A DNA stretch of 64,000 bases from an uncultured Poribacteria bacterium (GCA_951812525.1 OX638316.1:3280506-3344505), one strand, 5' to 3'. Numbered from the stretch's first letter, positions 25,290-34,760 are shown. Notes: generated by a model not told the origin, from the letters alone. A program made the numbers and translations.

Positions 25290-28200
25290 ATGCCAAATAT
25301 AGAAAACACCCTTAAAAGCCGAATTGAAAACGATGAGGCAAACACTTTTGTCGTTATTGTGCCGACCGATTCTGCCCGTTCGCATCGCCAACGCGAATTG
25401 GTCGGTTATCACCCGAATCGAGCGGTTGCCAACCTGCGCGTCTATACACTCGGAAGTTTCATTCAAAGGCTATATAGCCAAGTCCGCCCAGCGAAACTGC
25501 ACATTTCCCAAGGAGTCCAAAACCTCTGGTTCCATGAAATCGCGAATCCTCAATCGGACAACCCTGATTCCCACCGTTATGATACATTCCGACCCAGTCA
25601 AAACATTCCTGTGCCGGATAGCACGCTTTCACTCATTGCATCGACAATTAACCGCCTTAAGGAATACGGAGAGGATACGCTAAATAGTAGAAATGGTGAA
25701 TCACAGAATCCAACCGAGGATGACTTCGGTCGCATTTATAACGATTATGAGACCAGACTCAAAGACCATTGGATAGATGAACAAGGCAAACGTCTGCATC
25801 TTGCTAATGCTGAAAATTTTGGTCCCGTTATGATCGGGGCATTTCCAAGAGTCAATCTTGTTGTTGTTGAAGGATTTACCGCTCTTTCTAAAGCCGACAT
25901 CAAAATCTTGACGCACATTGCCAAGATGACTCAGATAGAGATGTGGTTTCGGACCGACTGGCTTGAAGGAAATGAGGAATTATATAAAAACATTACCGAT
26001 CTCGTCTCGCAATTTAGGACCGCGAATGCCTGCATTGATCCAAACTACGAGCGCGAGCCTGATCGACATCAACATTACGCCAATAACCTGTTCCGAGCGG
26101 ATGACCCTTGCGTAACCCCAATTGCAGCTCCTCACATTAAAGTGTTGGAACCAGCCGATCGTTCTGAAGAGGTGACACAGATTGCACACCTGATCCAAAA
26201 ACATGTCTCACAGAAGGACTGCAAGTTAAGTGAGATCTGTGTTGCCTGTTACAATATAGGGTTGTACCAACACCGCATCGCTGAGGTTTTTCCCGCTTAT
26301 GAGATACCCTATTCGCTGGCAGAAAGTATTCCGTTGACAAAGTCGGAGGTTGTCAAAGCAATCTTTTCTCGCCTTTCGTCAGATCGGACCCCACTAAGCG
26401 ACACCTATTTTTCTGAGGTGAAGCCTGCTTCAGACACACGTCAGTTTCACCCAAGCGAGTTTCAGGAATATGTTGAGGATTTGCTTAAAAAAGGGGAGAT
26501 CATCCAGCATATCCTAAACCCGATGTTCGGAAAAGATTCTAAAGTCGTTGAAGCCGAGGTCGAGGCATATCGCCAATTCAATAGGATTCTTAAAGAACTA
26601 TGTAGTGTTTTAATGTCAGAAGGCGTTCGATCAGATTCCCTGCGTAATTATATTGAGAAACTCCACCGCGTTGCGAAACATACGAACTATCGAAACAGTG
26701 CTACAACAAAAGGTGAGGCTGTCAGGATTGTTCAACTCAGTGACCTCAGAAGCCAGGAGTTTGATATCGTTTTCTTAGGTGATTTTGTAGAGGGCAGTTT
26801 TCCGGAGAATTATCGTCCGGATCCACTGCTTCCAAACCACCCGTATCGTACGGAAGAAGAGCAGTTGTACAATAATCGGTTTATGTTCTATGGAGCACTC
26901 AAATCTTTTCGAAAGCAGTTATACCTCCTTGTACCACAACGTGAGCGCGAAGCGGAACTGATTCCTTCACCGTTTCTTGAACAATTAAAGGCAGTCGCTG
27001 ATGTCGAGGAAATGAAAGTTGATGATCCTACACAAGGCAGTGTTTCAGGTTTCCTCAACACCTATGGTAACCACGTATGGACAGCAGATACGCCTGCCAA
27101 TACCGCATTTCCTAATAAACTGGCGAACATGCGTCCTTTGATAAACCATGTCATCGGGGTTGAAAAGAGCCGTGAGGAAACGCACGAATATTTGGCTTAT
27201 GAAGGCGTGCTAACGGCAGGGATGCTTTCTGCTAAAAACCGAGAGCGTTTGGAGAGACGGCGTGGATGGACTTATTCCGTCACAGAATTGGAAACTTACG
27301 CCAAGTGTCCGTTTCAGTACTTTGCTGGTAATGTTTTGAAACTTCGTGTTGCAGAAGATGAGGAGGATGAGTTATCAAGTCTTGAAAGAGGATCGCTACT
27401 CCACAGAGTACTCCGCACATTCTACTACAATCGTCGAGAGCGAGAAGAACCACCCATCGGACGCTGTGCGGATGATGACTTTGAAAAAGCGACGCAGCAA
27501 TTGGATGAAATTTTGAGAAACGCCTCTGAAGAACACCGCGAGAAACGCAAAGAGACGCCTATCGGCGAAAACAATCTCTTTTGGGAAATGGATATAGAGA
27601 AGCTTCGCGTTGCCTTGCATAAATGGCTCCAAGCAGAACGCACCTATGATGTTCCCGTCCTGCCGCGTTATTTTGAAGTCGGTTTTGGACCGAAACGTGG
27701 ACAGGCGGATTCGGAATTCTGGAGAGATCCAGAACTTAGTTGTATGCAACCGATCGCCATCGGTGCCGTAAATATGACTGGTCAAATCGACCGTATTGAT
27801 GTCAGCAACGGGACCTTTAATATTGTTGACTATAAGACCGGCAGCTCCACTGTTAGAATGTCAGAGATCCTCAGTGGACGGAGTCTTCAACTCCCTATTT
27901 ACCTACAAATCGCAAAGAAATTGTTAGAGGAGGGCAAACTGACCGGATTAGAGCCGGCAGCAGGCTTGTATCATAAAGTCAGACTCGACAAATGCACAAT
28001 TGAACTCGGTATCGGAGCAAAATCCCAAAACGGCGTTGCTTACAATCAGTATAATGGTACAGATTGGAAAAAGGTGTATTCCACAAGTGGGCAGTTGTTA
28101 GAGGATGCGCTTTTCGATGAGCGACTCGTGCGCGTTAACGGTTATGTTCAACAGTATGTTGACAGTATATCTAAAGGCAATTTTCCACTCATCACACACG

Positions 28201-28340
28201 TTGATACCTTTGTAGATTCAGAGGAAGAAGGCGATACACCGATCACACCAAGTGATAAAACGGTGCCTTGCAATTATTGTAATTATAAGCGTTCCTGCCG
28301 AGTCGGCGCAATTGCTGAAAGCAGTCAATCCGACGACTAA
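25290..28340 (+). CDS. AddB/RexB-like PD-(D/E)XK nuclease
   Basis: A 1016-residue protein resembling the AddB/RexB subunit of ATP-dependent double-strand-break resection nucleases. The first two thirds are a helicase-like region without an obvious Walker A site; a motif such as LRSQEFDIVFLGDFVEGSFP is visible near residue 490. The C-terminal third carries the nuclease: ELETYAKCPFQYFAG, GSLLHRVLRTFY, then catalytic GQIDRID and VDYKTGSS and the QLPIYLQ helix. A final cysteine set (CNYCNYKRSC) with the earlier CPFQ Cys could hold a 4Fe-4S cluster as in AddB. No AddA partner gene is adjacent. The ATG at 25290 follows a hairpin repeat and lacks a clear ribosome binding site; a GTG five codons upstream is an alternative. 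Confidence 0.85.
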   Translation: MPNIENTLKSRIENDEANTFVVIVPTDSARSHRQRELVGYHPNRAVANLRVYTLGSFIQRLYSQVRPAKLHISQGVQNLWFHEIANPQSDNPDSHRYDTFRPSQNIPVPDSTLSLIASTINRLKEYGEDTLNSRNGESQNPTEDDFGRIYNDYETRLKDHWIDEQGKRLHLANAENFGPVMIGAFPRVNLVVVEGFTALSKADIKILTHIAKMTQIEMWFRTDWLEGNEELYKNITDLVSQFRTANACIDPNYEREPDRHQHYANNLFRADDPCVTPIAAPHIKVLEPADRSEEVTQIAHLIQKHVSQKDCKLSEICVACYNIGLYQHRIAEVFPAYEIPYSLAESIPLTKSEVVKAIFSRLSSDRTPLSDTYFSEVKPASDTRQFHPSEFQEYVEDLLKKGEIIQHILNPMFGKDSKVVEAEVEAYRQFNRILKELCSVLMSEGVRSDSLRNYIEKLHRVAKHTNYRNSATTKGEAVRIVQLSDLRSQEFDIVFLGDFVEGSFPENYRPDPLLPNHPYRTEEEQLYNNRFMFYGALKSFRKQLYLLVPQREREAELIPSPFLEQLKAVADVEEMKVDDPTQGSVSGFLNTYGNHVWTADTPANTAFPNKLANMRPLINHVIGVEKSREETHEYLAYEGVLTAGMLSAKNRERLERRRGWTYSVTELETYAKCPFQYFAGNVLKLRVAEDEEDELSSLERGSLLHRVLRTFYYNRREREEPPIGRCADDDFEKATQQLDEILRNASEEHREKRKETPIGENNLFWEMDIEKLRVALHKWLQAERTYDVPVLPRYFEVGFGPKRGQADSEFWRDPELSCMQPIAIGAVNMTGQIDRIDVSNGTFNIVDYKTGSSTVRMSEILSGRSLQLPIYLQIAKKLLEEGKLTGLEPAAGLYHKVRLDKCTIELGIGAKSQNGVAYNQYNGTDWKKVYSTSGQLLEDALFDERLVRVNGYVQQYVDSISKGNFPLITHVDTFVDSEEEGDTPITPSDKTVPCNYCNYKRSCRVGAIAESSQSDD

Positions 28341-28396
28341 TTTCCACCCGCTGTTTCTCACTGCTGAAGTTTGAAATTCCACCCTTCAGAAAAAAC

Positions 28397-28425
28397 TTGC
28401 ACACTTCCGACAAATCTGCTATACT
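28397..28425 (+). promoter_or_regulatory. Candidate promoter of the superoxide dismutase gene
   Basis: TTGCAC (28397-28402), a 17-base spacer and TATACT (28420-28425), about 90 bases upstream of the start codon. Confidence 0.65.
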
Positions 28426-28514
28426 TTTTCAAATCTTGAGCATGTTGCTGGCACACCCTTAGCGCGCAACTTGCAAGGACATCTTAAAATAACAATATAG
28501 GAGGCTATTTTTAA

Positions 28515-29120
28515 ATGGCACACACATTACCAGCGCTCCCTTATGCCCACGATGCTTTGGAGCCCCACATTGACGCACAGACGATGGAAATCCACCACGG
28601 CAAACACCATCAAGCTTATATCAATAACTTGAACACCGCCTTAGAAGGACTCGGTGCTGTCGCCGATATGGATATTCACGACTTGCTCAGCAATCTTGAT
28701 CAGGTCCCGGAAGACAAACGCCAAGCCGTCATCAACAACGGTGGTGGGCACGCCAATCATTCGCTCTTTTGGTCCGTTATGAGCCCCAACGGCGGCGAAC
28801 CTGGTGGAGAAATCGCAGCCGCGATCACCTCGACTTTCGGATCGCTTGAAGCCGCAAAAGAACAGTTTGTTACAGCCGCAACCACACGCTTTGGTTCCGG
28901 TTGGGCATGGCTCGTCCTTGGCGACAGCGGATTGGAAATCTACTCTACAGCGAATCAGGACAGTCCGATTATGCAAGGACATGTTCCACTTCTTGGAATT
29001 GATGTCTGGGAACACGCATATTATCTGAAATACCAAAACCTCCGTCCAGCTTACGTTGAGGCGTGGACAAACGTCATCAACTGGACACGCGTCAACGAAC
29101 TCTACGTCGCAAATGCCTAA
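28515..29120 (+). CDS. sodA: Superoxide dismutase, Fe/Mn family
   Basis: Converts superoxide to oxygen and hydrogen peroxide. The 201-residue length is normal. Metal-ligand segments are visible: [13 protein letters not shown] near residue 27, [11 protein letters not shown] near residue 77, and [13 protein letters not shown] near residue 160. TANQDSP is typical of the Mn-type group, so Mn or cambialistic use is favoured but not certain. No signal peptide; cytoplasmic. The start at 28515 is preceded by TAGGAGG. It has its own candidate promoter upstream and a partial hairpin repeat plus the ilv regulatory region downstream. Confidence 0.96.
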   Translation: MAHTLPALPYAHDALEPHIDAQTMEIHHGKHHQAYINNLNTALEGLGAVADMDIHDLLSNLDQVPEDKRQAVINNGGGHANHSLFWSVMSPNGGEPGGEIAAAITSTFGSLEAAKEQFVTAATTRFGSGWAWLVLGDSGLEIYSTANQDSPIMQGHVPLLGIDVWEHAYYLKYQNLRPAYVEAWTNVINWTRVNELYVANA

Positions 29121-29153
29121 TTTACCATGACGCATTTTGAATTTTGGTAGTTG

Positions 29154-29183
29154 TAGGAGCGATTTTCGGATCATGGCTCTTCA
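29154..29183. repeat. Intergenic hairpin repeat, degraded
   Basis: GTAGGAGCGATTTTCGGATC followed by ATGGCTC resembles the units at 7889 and 56924, but the second arm is altered. Confidence 0.5.
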
Positions 29184-29228
29184 TATTTCGCTGACGCGGT
29201 CTATCCGCGCCAGCGAAATCAAATTTTC

Positions 29229-29257
29229 TTGACACGCGCCCTTAAATGTGTTATACT
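29229..29257 (+). promoter_or_regulatory. Promoter of the ilvBHC operon
   Basis: TTGACA (29229-29234), exactly 17 bases, TATACT (29252-29257). It lies directly upstream of the T-box leader, leaving a roughly 465-base transcribed leader before ilvB. Confidence 0.8.
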
Positions 29258-29339
29258 TAAAGTGTAAAGATAATTTTTTTAGCACGCCTGTGAAACTTCA
29301 TTAAAATTGCGTGCGTAATTAACAATTAAATAGATTACC

Positions 29340-29657
29340 CGAGAAAAGCGTTGAAGGGGAGGAGTAAGTCGTCCGAACTTGAAAGAGATGGAGACTCATG
29401 GGCTGAAAGGTCTCCTCAAGATTTCACGACTGAAGGTCGCCCTGGAGCTGCTGATCTGAACAACATCCGATTGCGACAAGTAGGATTAGCCGGTGTGATG
29501 TCCGTTATCGCATCCCAAAGAGTGCTCTTTCTTATTGCAGAATGGCTTTGTAAGCCTGATGCTTTAGTGAAGATGAGGAAGGGAATTGGAGTGGTACCAC
29601 GGTAAGGTCAGTGTAAATGTCCTTCTCGTCTCCAAAATTGGAACGAGAGGGCTTTTT
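29340..29657 (+). promoter_or_regulatory. T-box leader controlling ilvBHC
   Basis: A tRNA-sensing attenuator. The hallmark T-box sequence is present: AATTGGAGTGGTACCACGG (29584-29602), with the tRNA-end-binding bulge TGGT at 29592-29595, followed by an intrinsic terminator at 29621-29657. The 5' part can fold as Stem I. AGTA lies at 29363-29366; AGTCGT (29367-29372) pairs with ACGACT (29426-29431), and GGAGAC (29390-29395) pairs with GTCTCC (29410-29415). The loop opposite AGTA contains GTC (29436-29438), a plausible valine specifier codon, and the bulge base T fits a tRNA with A as discriminator. Uncharged tRNA-Val would favour antitermination and expression of acetolactate synthase. The T-box call is strong. 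The specifier assignment is tentative. Confidence 0.88.
29621..29657 (+). terminator. T-box attenuator terminator
   Basis: CCTTCTCGT pairs with ACGAGAGG around a loop, followed by GC and TTTTTT (29652-29657). The loop side CTCCAAAATT can instead pair with AATTGGAG upstream, giving the alternative antiterminator. Confidence 0.85.
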
Positions 29658-29729
29658 TAATTTCAACGACTCCCCGTAGGGAATAGGGAACTGCATCCCT
29701 CACCCTCACAACTTATGAGGAAAATTGGC

Positions 29730-31406
29730 ATGGAACTTTCAGGAGCGCAAATCCTTATTGACGGTCTCAAGCGGGAAGGTGTCGAATATATCTTCGGTGT
29801 GAATGGTGGTGCAGCGATGCCGATTTTCGATGCCTTATACAGCGAACAAGACATCAAATTGATTCCGATGCGGCATGAGCAAGGGGCTTCCCATGCCGCT
29901 GATGGGTACGCTCGCGCCACCGGAGATGTCGGCGTTGTACTCGCAACCTCCGGTCCTGGTGCAACGAATCTTGTCACCGGTATCGCAACCGCCTATATGG
30001 ATTCGATTCCTATGGTTGCAATCACTGGGCAGGTTTTCACACACTATATCGGTAGCGATGCCTTCCAAGAATGCGATGTTATTGGTGTAACACGTCCCGT
30101 CTGTAAGCATAGTTATCTCATCAAGGATACCGACGAGATCGCAGATGTCGTCGCCGAGGCATTTCACATCGCGAAGACTGGAAAACCAGGTCCTGTCATT
30201 ATTGACATCGCTAAAGATGCACAGATACGTGAGGCACTGTTTCAGTATCCAGAAACAGTTGACATCCGCAGCTATAAGCCGCAAGTACATGGCGATCCAG
30301 TGCAAATTGAGAAAGCAGCGGCACTGATTAAAGAAGCCAAACGTCCGATGCTTTACGCCGGCGGCGGTGTAGTACTCGCCAACGCCAGTGAGGAACTGCG
30401 ACAGCTCACCCTTAATACACAGATACCGATTACCGTTACCTTGATGGGGCTTGGCGCGTTCCCTGAAACACATCCATTGGCGATGGAAATGCCCGGAATG
30501 CACGGCTCCTGTTGTGCAAATTACGCCTTCACCGATGCCGATCTTGTTATCGCTGTTGGCGCAAGGTTTGACGACCGCGTTACCGGTGATCTCAGTAAAT
30601 TCGCTCCTAATGCCAAGAAAATCCACATTGATATTGATGCCTCATGTATCGGGAAAAATGTCCCCGTGGATGTTCCGATTGTTGGCGATGCGAAGAATGT
30701 CCTGACGGAATTGAACAAGCAGGTGGGTGCAACAGACATCGACCCGTGGCGCGCCCAAATTCAGGAATGGAAGCAGAAGTATCCATTTGAATACGAGCAA
30801 AAGGGTGATAAGGTGATGCCTCAGTTCGTCATTGAGCAGATTTATAAACATTACAGCGATGCCATAGTCGTTGCGGATGTCGGACAACACCAGATGTGGG
30901 CAGCACAATACTTCAAATTCACCGAACCTAGACAGTGGCTCAATTCTGGAGGGCTTGGCACGATGGGCTTTAGCCTACCCGGCGCAATCGGCGCGCAACT
31001 CGGATGTCCAGACAAAACCGTCGTCAATATCAATGGTGACGGATCGTATATTATGACAATCCAAGAGTTGGTGCCAGCCGTTACAATGAAGCTGCCGCTT
31101 AAGGTCTTTATCATCAACAATATGTATCTGGGGATGGTGCGTCAGTGGCAGGAACTCTTCCACGGCAAGCGCTACTCTGCCGTTGATTATCACGATAATC
31201 CCGATTTTGCCTTGCTTGCAGAGGCATTCGGTGCTACCGGACTTCGGGTCGAACACCCCGAAGATGTCGAACCTGCATTACAGAAGGCAAAGGGGATTAA
31301 CGACGGTCCCGTCGTTATCGACTTCATCGTTGACGAAGAGGAGAATGTATTCCCGATGGTACCAGCAGGTGCCGGTCTTGGGGATGTTATCCGTGGGTTA
31401 TCTTAA
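29730..31406 (+). CDS. ilvB: Acetolactate synthase, large (catalytic) subunit
   Basis: TPP-dependent enzyme making acetolactate/acetohydroxybutyrate, first common step of valine, leucine and isoleucine synthesis. The 558-residue protein has GVEYIFGVNGGAAMPIFDAL, the catalytic-Glu segment RHEQGASHAADGYARATG, GPGATNLVTG, and the TPP/Mg motif NINGDGSYIMT...NNMYLGMV near the C-terminus. ATG 29730 is preferred over ATG 29715 because GAGG lies nine bases before it. ilvH and ilvC follow on the same strand and the T-box leader lies upstream. The second TPP enzyme at 57322 is a different, AlsS-like form. Confidence 0.95.
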   Translation: MELSGAQILIDGLKREGVEYIFGVNGGAAMPIFDALYSEQDIKLIPMRHEQGASHAADGYARATGDVGVVLATSGPGATNLVTGIATAYMDSIPMVAITGQVFTHYIGSDAFQECDVIGVTRPVCKHSYLIKDTDEIADVVAEAFHIAKTGKPGPVIIDIAKDAQIREALFQYPETVDIRSYKPQVHGDPVQIEKAAALIKEAKRPMLYAGGGVVLANASEELRQLTLNTQIPITVTLMGLGAFPETHPLAMEMPGMHGSCCANYAFTDADLVIAVGARFDDRVTGDLSKFAPNAKKIHIDIDASCIGKNVPVDVPIVGDAKNVLTELNKQVGATDIDPWRAQIQEWKQKYPFEYEQKGDKVMPQFVIEQIYKHYSDAIVVADVGQHQMWAAQYFKFTEPRQWLNSGGLGTMGFSLPGAIGAQLGCPDKTVVNINGDGSYIMTIQELVPAVTMKLPLKVFIINNMYLGMVRQWQELFHGKRYSAVDYHDNPDFALLAEAFGATGLRVEHPEDVEPALQKAKGINDGPVVIDFIVDEEENVFPMVPAGAGLGDVIRGLS

Positions 31407-31424
31407 TTTTCGCAAGCCAATTCG

Positions 31425-31450
31425 GTAGGTGCGGTTTCAAACCACACCAT
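31425..31450. repeat. Intergenic hairpin repeat between ilvB and ilvH
   Basis: GGTAGGTGCGGTTTCAAACC followed by ACACC, with GGTGCGGTTT/AAACCACACC arms. It is one of the clearest members of the family. Confidence 0.75.
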
Positions 31451-31512
31451 ATCTGCGCACAGCACGCGTATAACCATAGCAAAGAGGGACGGTTACGACA
31501 CCGAGCATTTTG

Positions 31513-32010
31513 ATGAATCCTGAAGAACGACACATCTTTTCCGTTTTGGTCGAAAACCGATTTGGAGTCCTCGCCCGCGTCGCGGGACTCTTCAGCGGAC
31601 GCGGTTTCAATATTGACAGTCTCAATGTCGCCGAAACGCATGACAAGAGCATTTCGCATATAACTCTTGTCACACATGGAGACGCCCAGATTATTGAACA
31701 GATCTACCATCATTTAAACAGACTCATTGACGTTATTGAGGTGACTGACCTTTCCACGGGGACTCACGTTGAGCGAGAACTCGTCATTATCAAGATTGCT
31801 ACTGATGATCCTCAAAAACGTACCGAGATTCTACAGGTCGCGGAAGTCTTCCGTGGGCGGGTTATAGATATGAAACCTACCTCCCTTGTCCTTGAAATTA
31901 CAGGTGATGAGGGTAAATTGAAGGCAGCGATTGATATTTTCAATACGTATGGTATCCTCGAATTATCACGCACCGGCAAGATAGCGATGCTACGCGGATC
32001 TGAAAAATAG
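31513..32010 (+). CDS. ilvH: Acetolactate synthase, small (regulatory) subunit
   Basis: A 165-residue regulatory subunit with an N-terminal ACT domain (HIFSVLVENRFGVLARVAGL, FSGRGFNIDSLNVAET) that in this family binds valine for feedback inhibition and stimulates IlvB. A C-terminal domain follows (RELVIIKI...RGRVIDMKP...GKIAMLRG). The ATG at 31513 is used; a TTG one codon earlier is possible. It lies about 100 bases after ilvB, with an intergenic hairpin repeat in between. Confidence 0.95.
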   Translation: MNPEERHIFSVLVENRFGVLARVAGLFSGRGFNIDSLNVAETHDKSISHITLVTHGDAQIIEQIYHHLNRLIDVIEVTDLSTGTHVERELVIIKIATDDPQKRTEILQVAEVFRGRVIDMKPTSLVLEITGDEGKLKAAIDIFNTYGILELSRTGKIAMLRGSEK

Positions 32011-32134
32011 TATATAGTTGTCAGTTTCCAGCGGTCAGTTAATCCTTGTCGCAGGCGAAAACGCTTTATCTCCTACAAACGAGTTACTGACAACCGATAA
32101 CTGACGACTGATAACGAAAGAAGGAACAGGCTTT
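32011..32134. repeat. Tandem/inverted GTCAGTT-ACTGACAACC tract
   Basis: The gap between ilvH and ilvC contains GTTGTCAGTTTCCAGCGGTC (about 32016-32035) and, inverted, ACTGACAACCGATAACTGAC (about 32086-32105). Together they could form a long imperfect hairpin. Related ACTGACAACTGTTAACTG sequence occurs near 50790. The tract ends shortly before the ilvC start. Confidence 0.55.
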
Positions 32135-33127
32135 ATGGCAACAATTTATTACGATAGTGATGCCAATTTTGATTTACTAAAAGAGCGCACCGTCGCTGTC
32201 GTTGGTTACGGCGCACAAGGACGCGCACAATCACTCAACCTCAAAGACAGCGGGGCAAACGTTGTCGTCGGATTATACGAAGGCAGCCGTTCAAAACCAC
32301 GTGCAGAAGCGGAAGGCTTGACCGTTAAAACCGTTGAAGAAGCCGCAGCGATGGCTGACATCGTTCAGGTTCTCATTCCTGACGAACGCCATGCTGCTGT
32401 TTACCGCGACCAGATCGCTCCGAATATGCAAACCGGGAATATGCTCCTCGTCTCACACGGATTCAGTGTCCATTTTGGTCAGATTGTTCCCGCCGATGAT
32501 ATCGATGTCGCAATGATTGCACCAAAAGGTCCCGGTTCTCTCGTCCGTGAAGTCTTTGAAGGTGGTGGCGGCGTTCCATGCCTTATCGCTATTCATCAAG
32601 ACACCACGGGGCTTGCGCGCGACGTTGCACTTGCTTATGCCAGAGGCATTGGTGGCACGCGCTCGGGTGTCATTGAGACAACGTTCCGTGAGGAAACCGA
32701 AACCGATCTCTTTGGTGAGCAAGCAGTACTCTGTGGCGGAACCGCCGCACTCATCAAAGCCGCGTTTGACACACTCGTCGAAGCCGGATATCAACCGGAG
32801 ATGGCTTACTTTGAGTGTCTCCACGAACTCAAACTTATTGTCGATCTCATCTACACCGGCGGATTGAGCAAGATGCGGAATGATATTAGCAATACCGCTG
32901 AATACGGAGATCTCACACGCGGTCCGATGCTCATTGACGATGGAATCAAAGACAAGATGCGCCAGATCTTGAAGGACGTGCAGGAAGGTATCTTCGCTCG
33001 CGAGTGGGTTTTAGAGAACGAGGCGAACCAACCGGTACTTGGAGCACTCCGCCGACAGGAAGCGGAATTACAGATCGAAGAGGTCGGCAAAAATCTGCGC
33101 AGTATGATGAGTTGGCTCGACGAATAG
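32135..33127 (+). CDS. ilvC: Ketol-acid reductoisomerase
   Basis: Isomerises and reduces acetolactate/acetohydroxybutyrate to the dihydroxy acids. The 330-residue length indicates the short class I form. It has the Rossmann motif [15 protein letters not shown] near residue 25, the cofactor loop [29 protein letters not shown], the metal site segment [22 protein letters not shown] near residue 190, and the C-terminal SNTAEYGD motif. The start at 32135 is preceded by AAGAAGGAACAGGC. It likely forms one transcription unit with ilvB and ilvH under the T-box. Confidence 0.97.
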   Translation: MATIYYDSDANFDLLKERTVAVVGYGAQGRAQSLNLKDSGANVVVGLYEGSRSKPRAEAEGLTVKTVEEAAAMADIVQVLIPDERHAAVYRDQIAPNMQTGNMLLVSHGFSVHFGQIVPADDIDVAMIAPKGPGSLVREVFEGGGGVPCLIAIHQDTTGLARDVALAYARGIGGTRSGVIETTFREETETDLFGEQAVLCGGTAALIKAAFDTLVEAGYQPEMAYFECLHELKLIVDLIYTGGLSKMRNDISNTAEYGDLTRGPMLIDDGIKDKMRQILKDVQEGIFAREWVLENEANQPVLGALRRQEAELQIEEVGKNLRSMMSWLDE

Positions 33128-33146
33128 AAAATCCTTTCATCGGCTA

Positions 33147-33173
33147 AGGTGGGTGCTGTTTCCAACTGCGCCA
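33147..33173. repeat. Intergenic hairpin repeat after ilvC
   Basis: AGGTGGGTGCTGTTTCCAAC followed by TGCGCC, imperfect arms, of the same type as 31425-31450. Confidence 0.6.
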
Positions 33174-33184
33174 ATCATATAGGT

Positions 33185-33613
33185 GTGTCCAACACAACAG
33201 ATACTTTCTCCATCCGGGAGTGCCGTCCAGAAGAGGCAGAAGCACTCCTGGCATTGTGGCAGGCTGCTGGAACATCGCCAAGCGTCACTGATACAATTGC
33301 AGACATCCGAGGCGCAATAGAAAGTTCTGCATCGGTATTAGTTGCTGAGGCGGATCAACGCATCGTCGGTTCCCTAATTGCAACTTTCGATGGGTGGCGA
33401 GGTAACATGTATCGGATAGCAGTCCATCCTGACTACCGACGGCGTGGTATTGGACGCGTCTTAGTCAGAGAAGGCGAAAGATGTTTAGCAAAACAGGGCG
33501 TTAAACGCATCACTGCACTCGTGGAAGAGAAATATCCATGGGCTACGGCTTTCTGGTCATCGGTCGGATATAAAATAGAGCCTGGAATAATTAGGTTTTA
33601 TCACAATTCCTAA
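33185..33613 (+). CDS. GNAT-family N-acetyltransferase
   Basis: A 142-residue GCN5-related acetyltransferase. The acetyl-CoA binding motif RIAVHPDYRRRGIGRVLVRE is clear near residues 80-100, preceded by the VLVAEADQRIVGSLIA strand pair and followed by KYPWATAFWSSVGYK, a typical C-terminal element. The acceptor substrate is not predictable. The GTG at 33185 is preferred because an upstream GTG (33149) falls inside an intergenic hairpin repeat. No strong ribosome binding site is seen for either. It is followed after 28 bases by the FG-GAP protein gene. Confidence 0.88.
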   Translation: MSNTTDTFSIRECRPEEAEALLALWQAAGTSPSVTDTIADIRGAIESSASVLVAEADQRIVGSLIATFDGWRGNMYRIAVHPDYRRRGIGRVLVREGERCLAKQGVKRITALVEEKYPWATAFWSSVGYKIEPGIIRFYHNS

Positions 33614-33641
33614 CAGTAGTAAGCACGCGAGGAGGTCAGCT

Positions 33642-34760
33642 ATGAAGTTCAAGGGATATCTACTTGACGACACCGTCAGAAGTGTGTACGGATTGGCAGT
33701 CGCGGATATAAACGGCGACGGTCAGATCGACATCATCGCCGGCTCTACAGGTGAACCCATCGTCGCTTGGTACGAGGCACCCCACTGGAAAAGGCATCTC
33801 GTGACCGATCAGGGTAGCGGACACATTACCATTGCGCCTTACGACCTAACCGGCAACGGAACCCCAGATCTCATCATCGGAAGTGGTTTCAATCGTGGCG
33901 TAAACGCTGCAGGTGGATACCTCCAATGGCTTGAGGCACCCTCGCAAGATGGGCAAAACTGGAAAAACTACCGCATTGCCGATATCCCTTTCATTCATCG
34001 CATTGCACTGGCAAATCTTTCAGGAAACGCCTCAACCTCTGCACCTTTCCTCATCGTCGCATCGATCCGCGGTGAGGACGGCAAACCCGGTGAATGGCAC
34101 AGTCCTGGCTCTCTCTGGTGCTACGAATTGCCGGATACCCCGCGAGAGATAAACTCTTGGCAATCCCATCACCTTGACGATTCCCTACACATCAACCACG
34201 GTTTGACTATCGGAGATGTCGATCAGGATGGACGCGACGACGTGCTGATTAGCTGCACAGAAGGGCTGATTTGGTATGAACCTCCTGCTGCACCAATGAC
34301 GGAAAAATGGGGCAAATGGATCATCAGTGCCCGCGAGTGCAGCGATACATTCGCCGCCGATATTGATGGAGACGGCGTCAACGAAATTTTAGCCATTGAA
34401 CCGTGGCACGGCAATAATCTTGTCTGGTATAAAGCCACCGGCGATCTGCGAACCGATCCGTGGCAACGTTATCTCATCGACGATACACTCAATCGAGGAC
34501 ACTCCCTCGCCGCCGTTGATGTTGATGACGACGGTGTGCTTGAAGTTATCTGTGGATACAACGGCGAAGGCACCAGTTTGCATCTCTACCGTCCGGAGGA
34601 TCTCGCACAGAACCGATGGCGTAAAGAGACGATCGACGATGGCGGCATCGGTATTGGACAGATGCACGTCCTGGACATGAACGGAAATGGCAGATTAGAC
34701 ATCGTCGCTAGCGGTCTCAGCACAGGCAACGTCAAGTGGTATGAAAACCAACCCAGTTAA
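33642..34760 (+). CDS. FG-GAP/VCBS-repeat protein without signal peptide
   Basis: A 372-residue predicted beta-propeller. Calcium-binding-like blades repeat: ADINGDGQIDIIAGS, YDLTGNGTPDLIIGSG, GDVDQDGRDDVLISC, ADIDGDGVNEILAIEPW, VDVDDDGVLEVICGY and LDMNGNGRLDIVASG. Between them are strands like WYEAPHWKRHLV. No signal peptide is visible at MKFKGYLLDD, which is unusual for such repeats, as most are exported. A strong GAGGAGGTC precedes the ATG at 33642. Related propellers occur in the large protease at 53051-56905. The function is unknown, possibly sugar- or protein-binding. Confidence 0.85.
   Translation: MKFKGYLLDDTVRSVYGLAVADINGDGQIDIIAGSTGEPIVAWYEAPHWKRHLVTDQGSGHITIAPYDLTGNGTPDLIIGSGFNRGVNAAGGYLQWLEAPSQDGQNWKNYRIADIPFIHRIALANLSGNASTSAPFLIVASIRGEDGKPGEWHSPGSLWCYELPDTPREINSWQSHHLDDSLHINHGLTIGDVDQDGRDDVLISCTEGLIWYEPPAAPMTEKWGKWIISARECSDTFAADIDGDGVNEILAIEPWHGNNLVWYKATGDLRTDPWQRYLIDDTLNRGHSLAAVDVDDDGVLEVICGYNGEGTSLHLYRPEDLAQNRWRKETIDDGGIGIGQMHVLDMNGNGRLDIVASGLSTGNVKWYENQPS

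Noticed and set aside
29351-29605. Plus-strand 84-codon frame within the T-box leader
   Set aside because: The region is explained by Stem I and the T-box sequence; the frame has no ribosome binding site and a TTG start.
29835-30626. Minus-strand 263-codon frame inside ilvB
   Set aside because: Antisense shadow of ilvB; no ribosome binding site or family signature.
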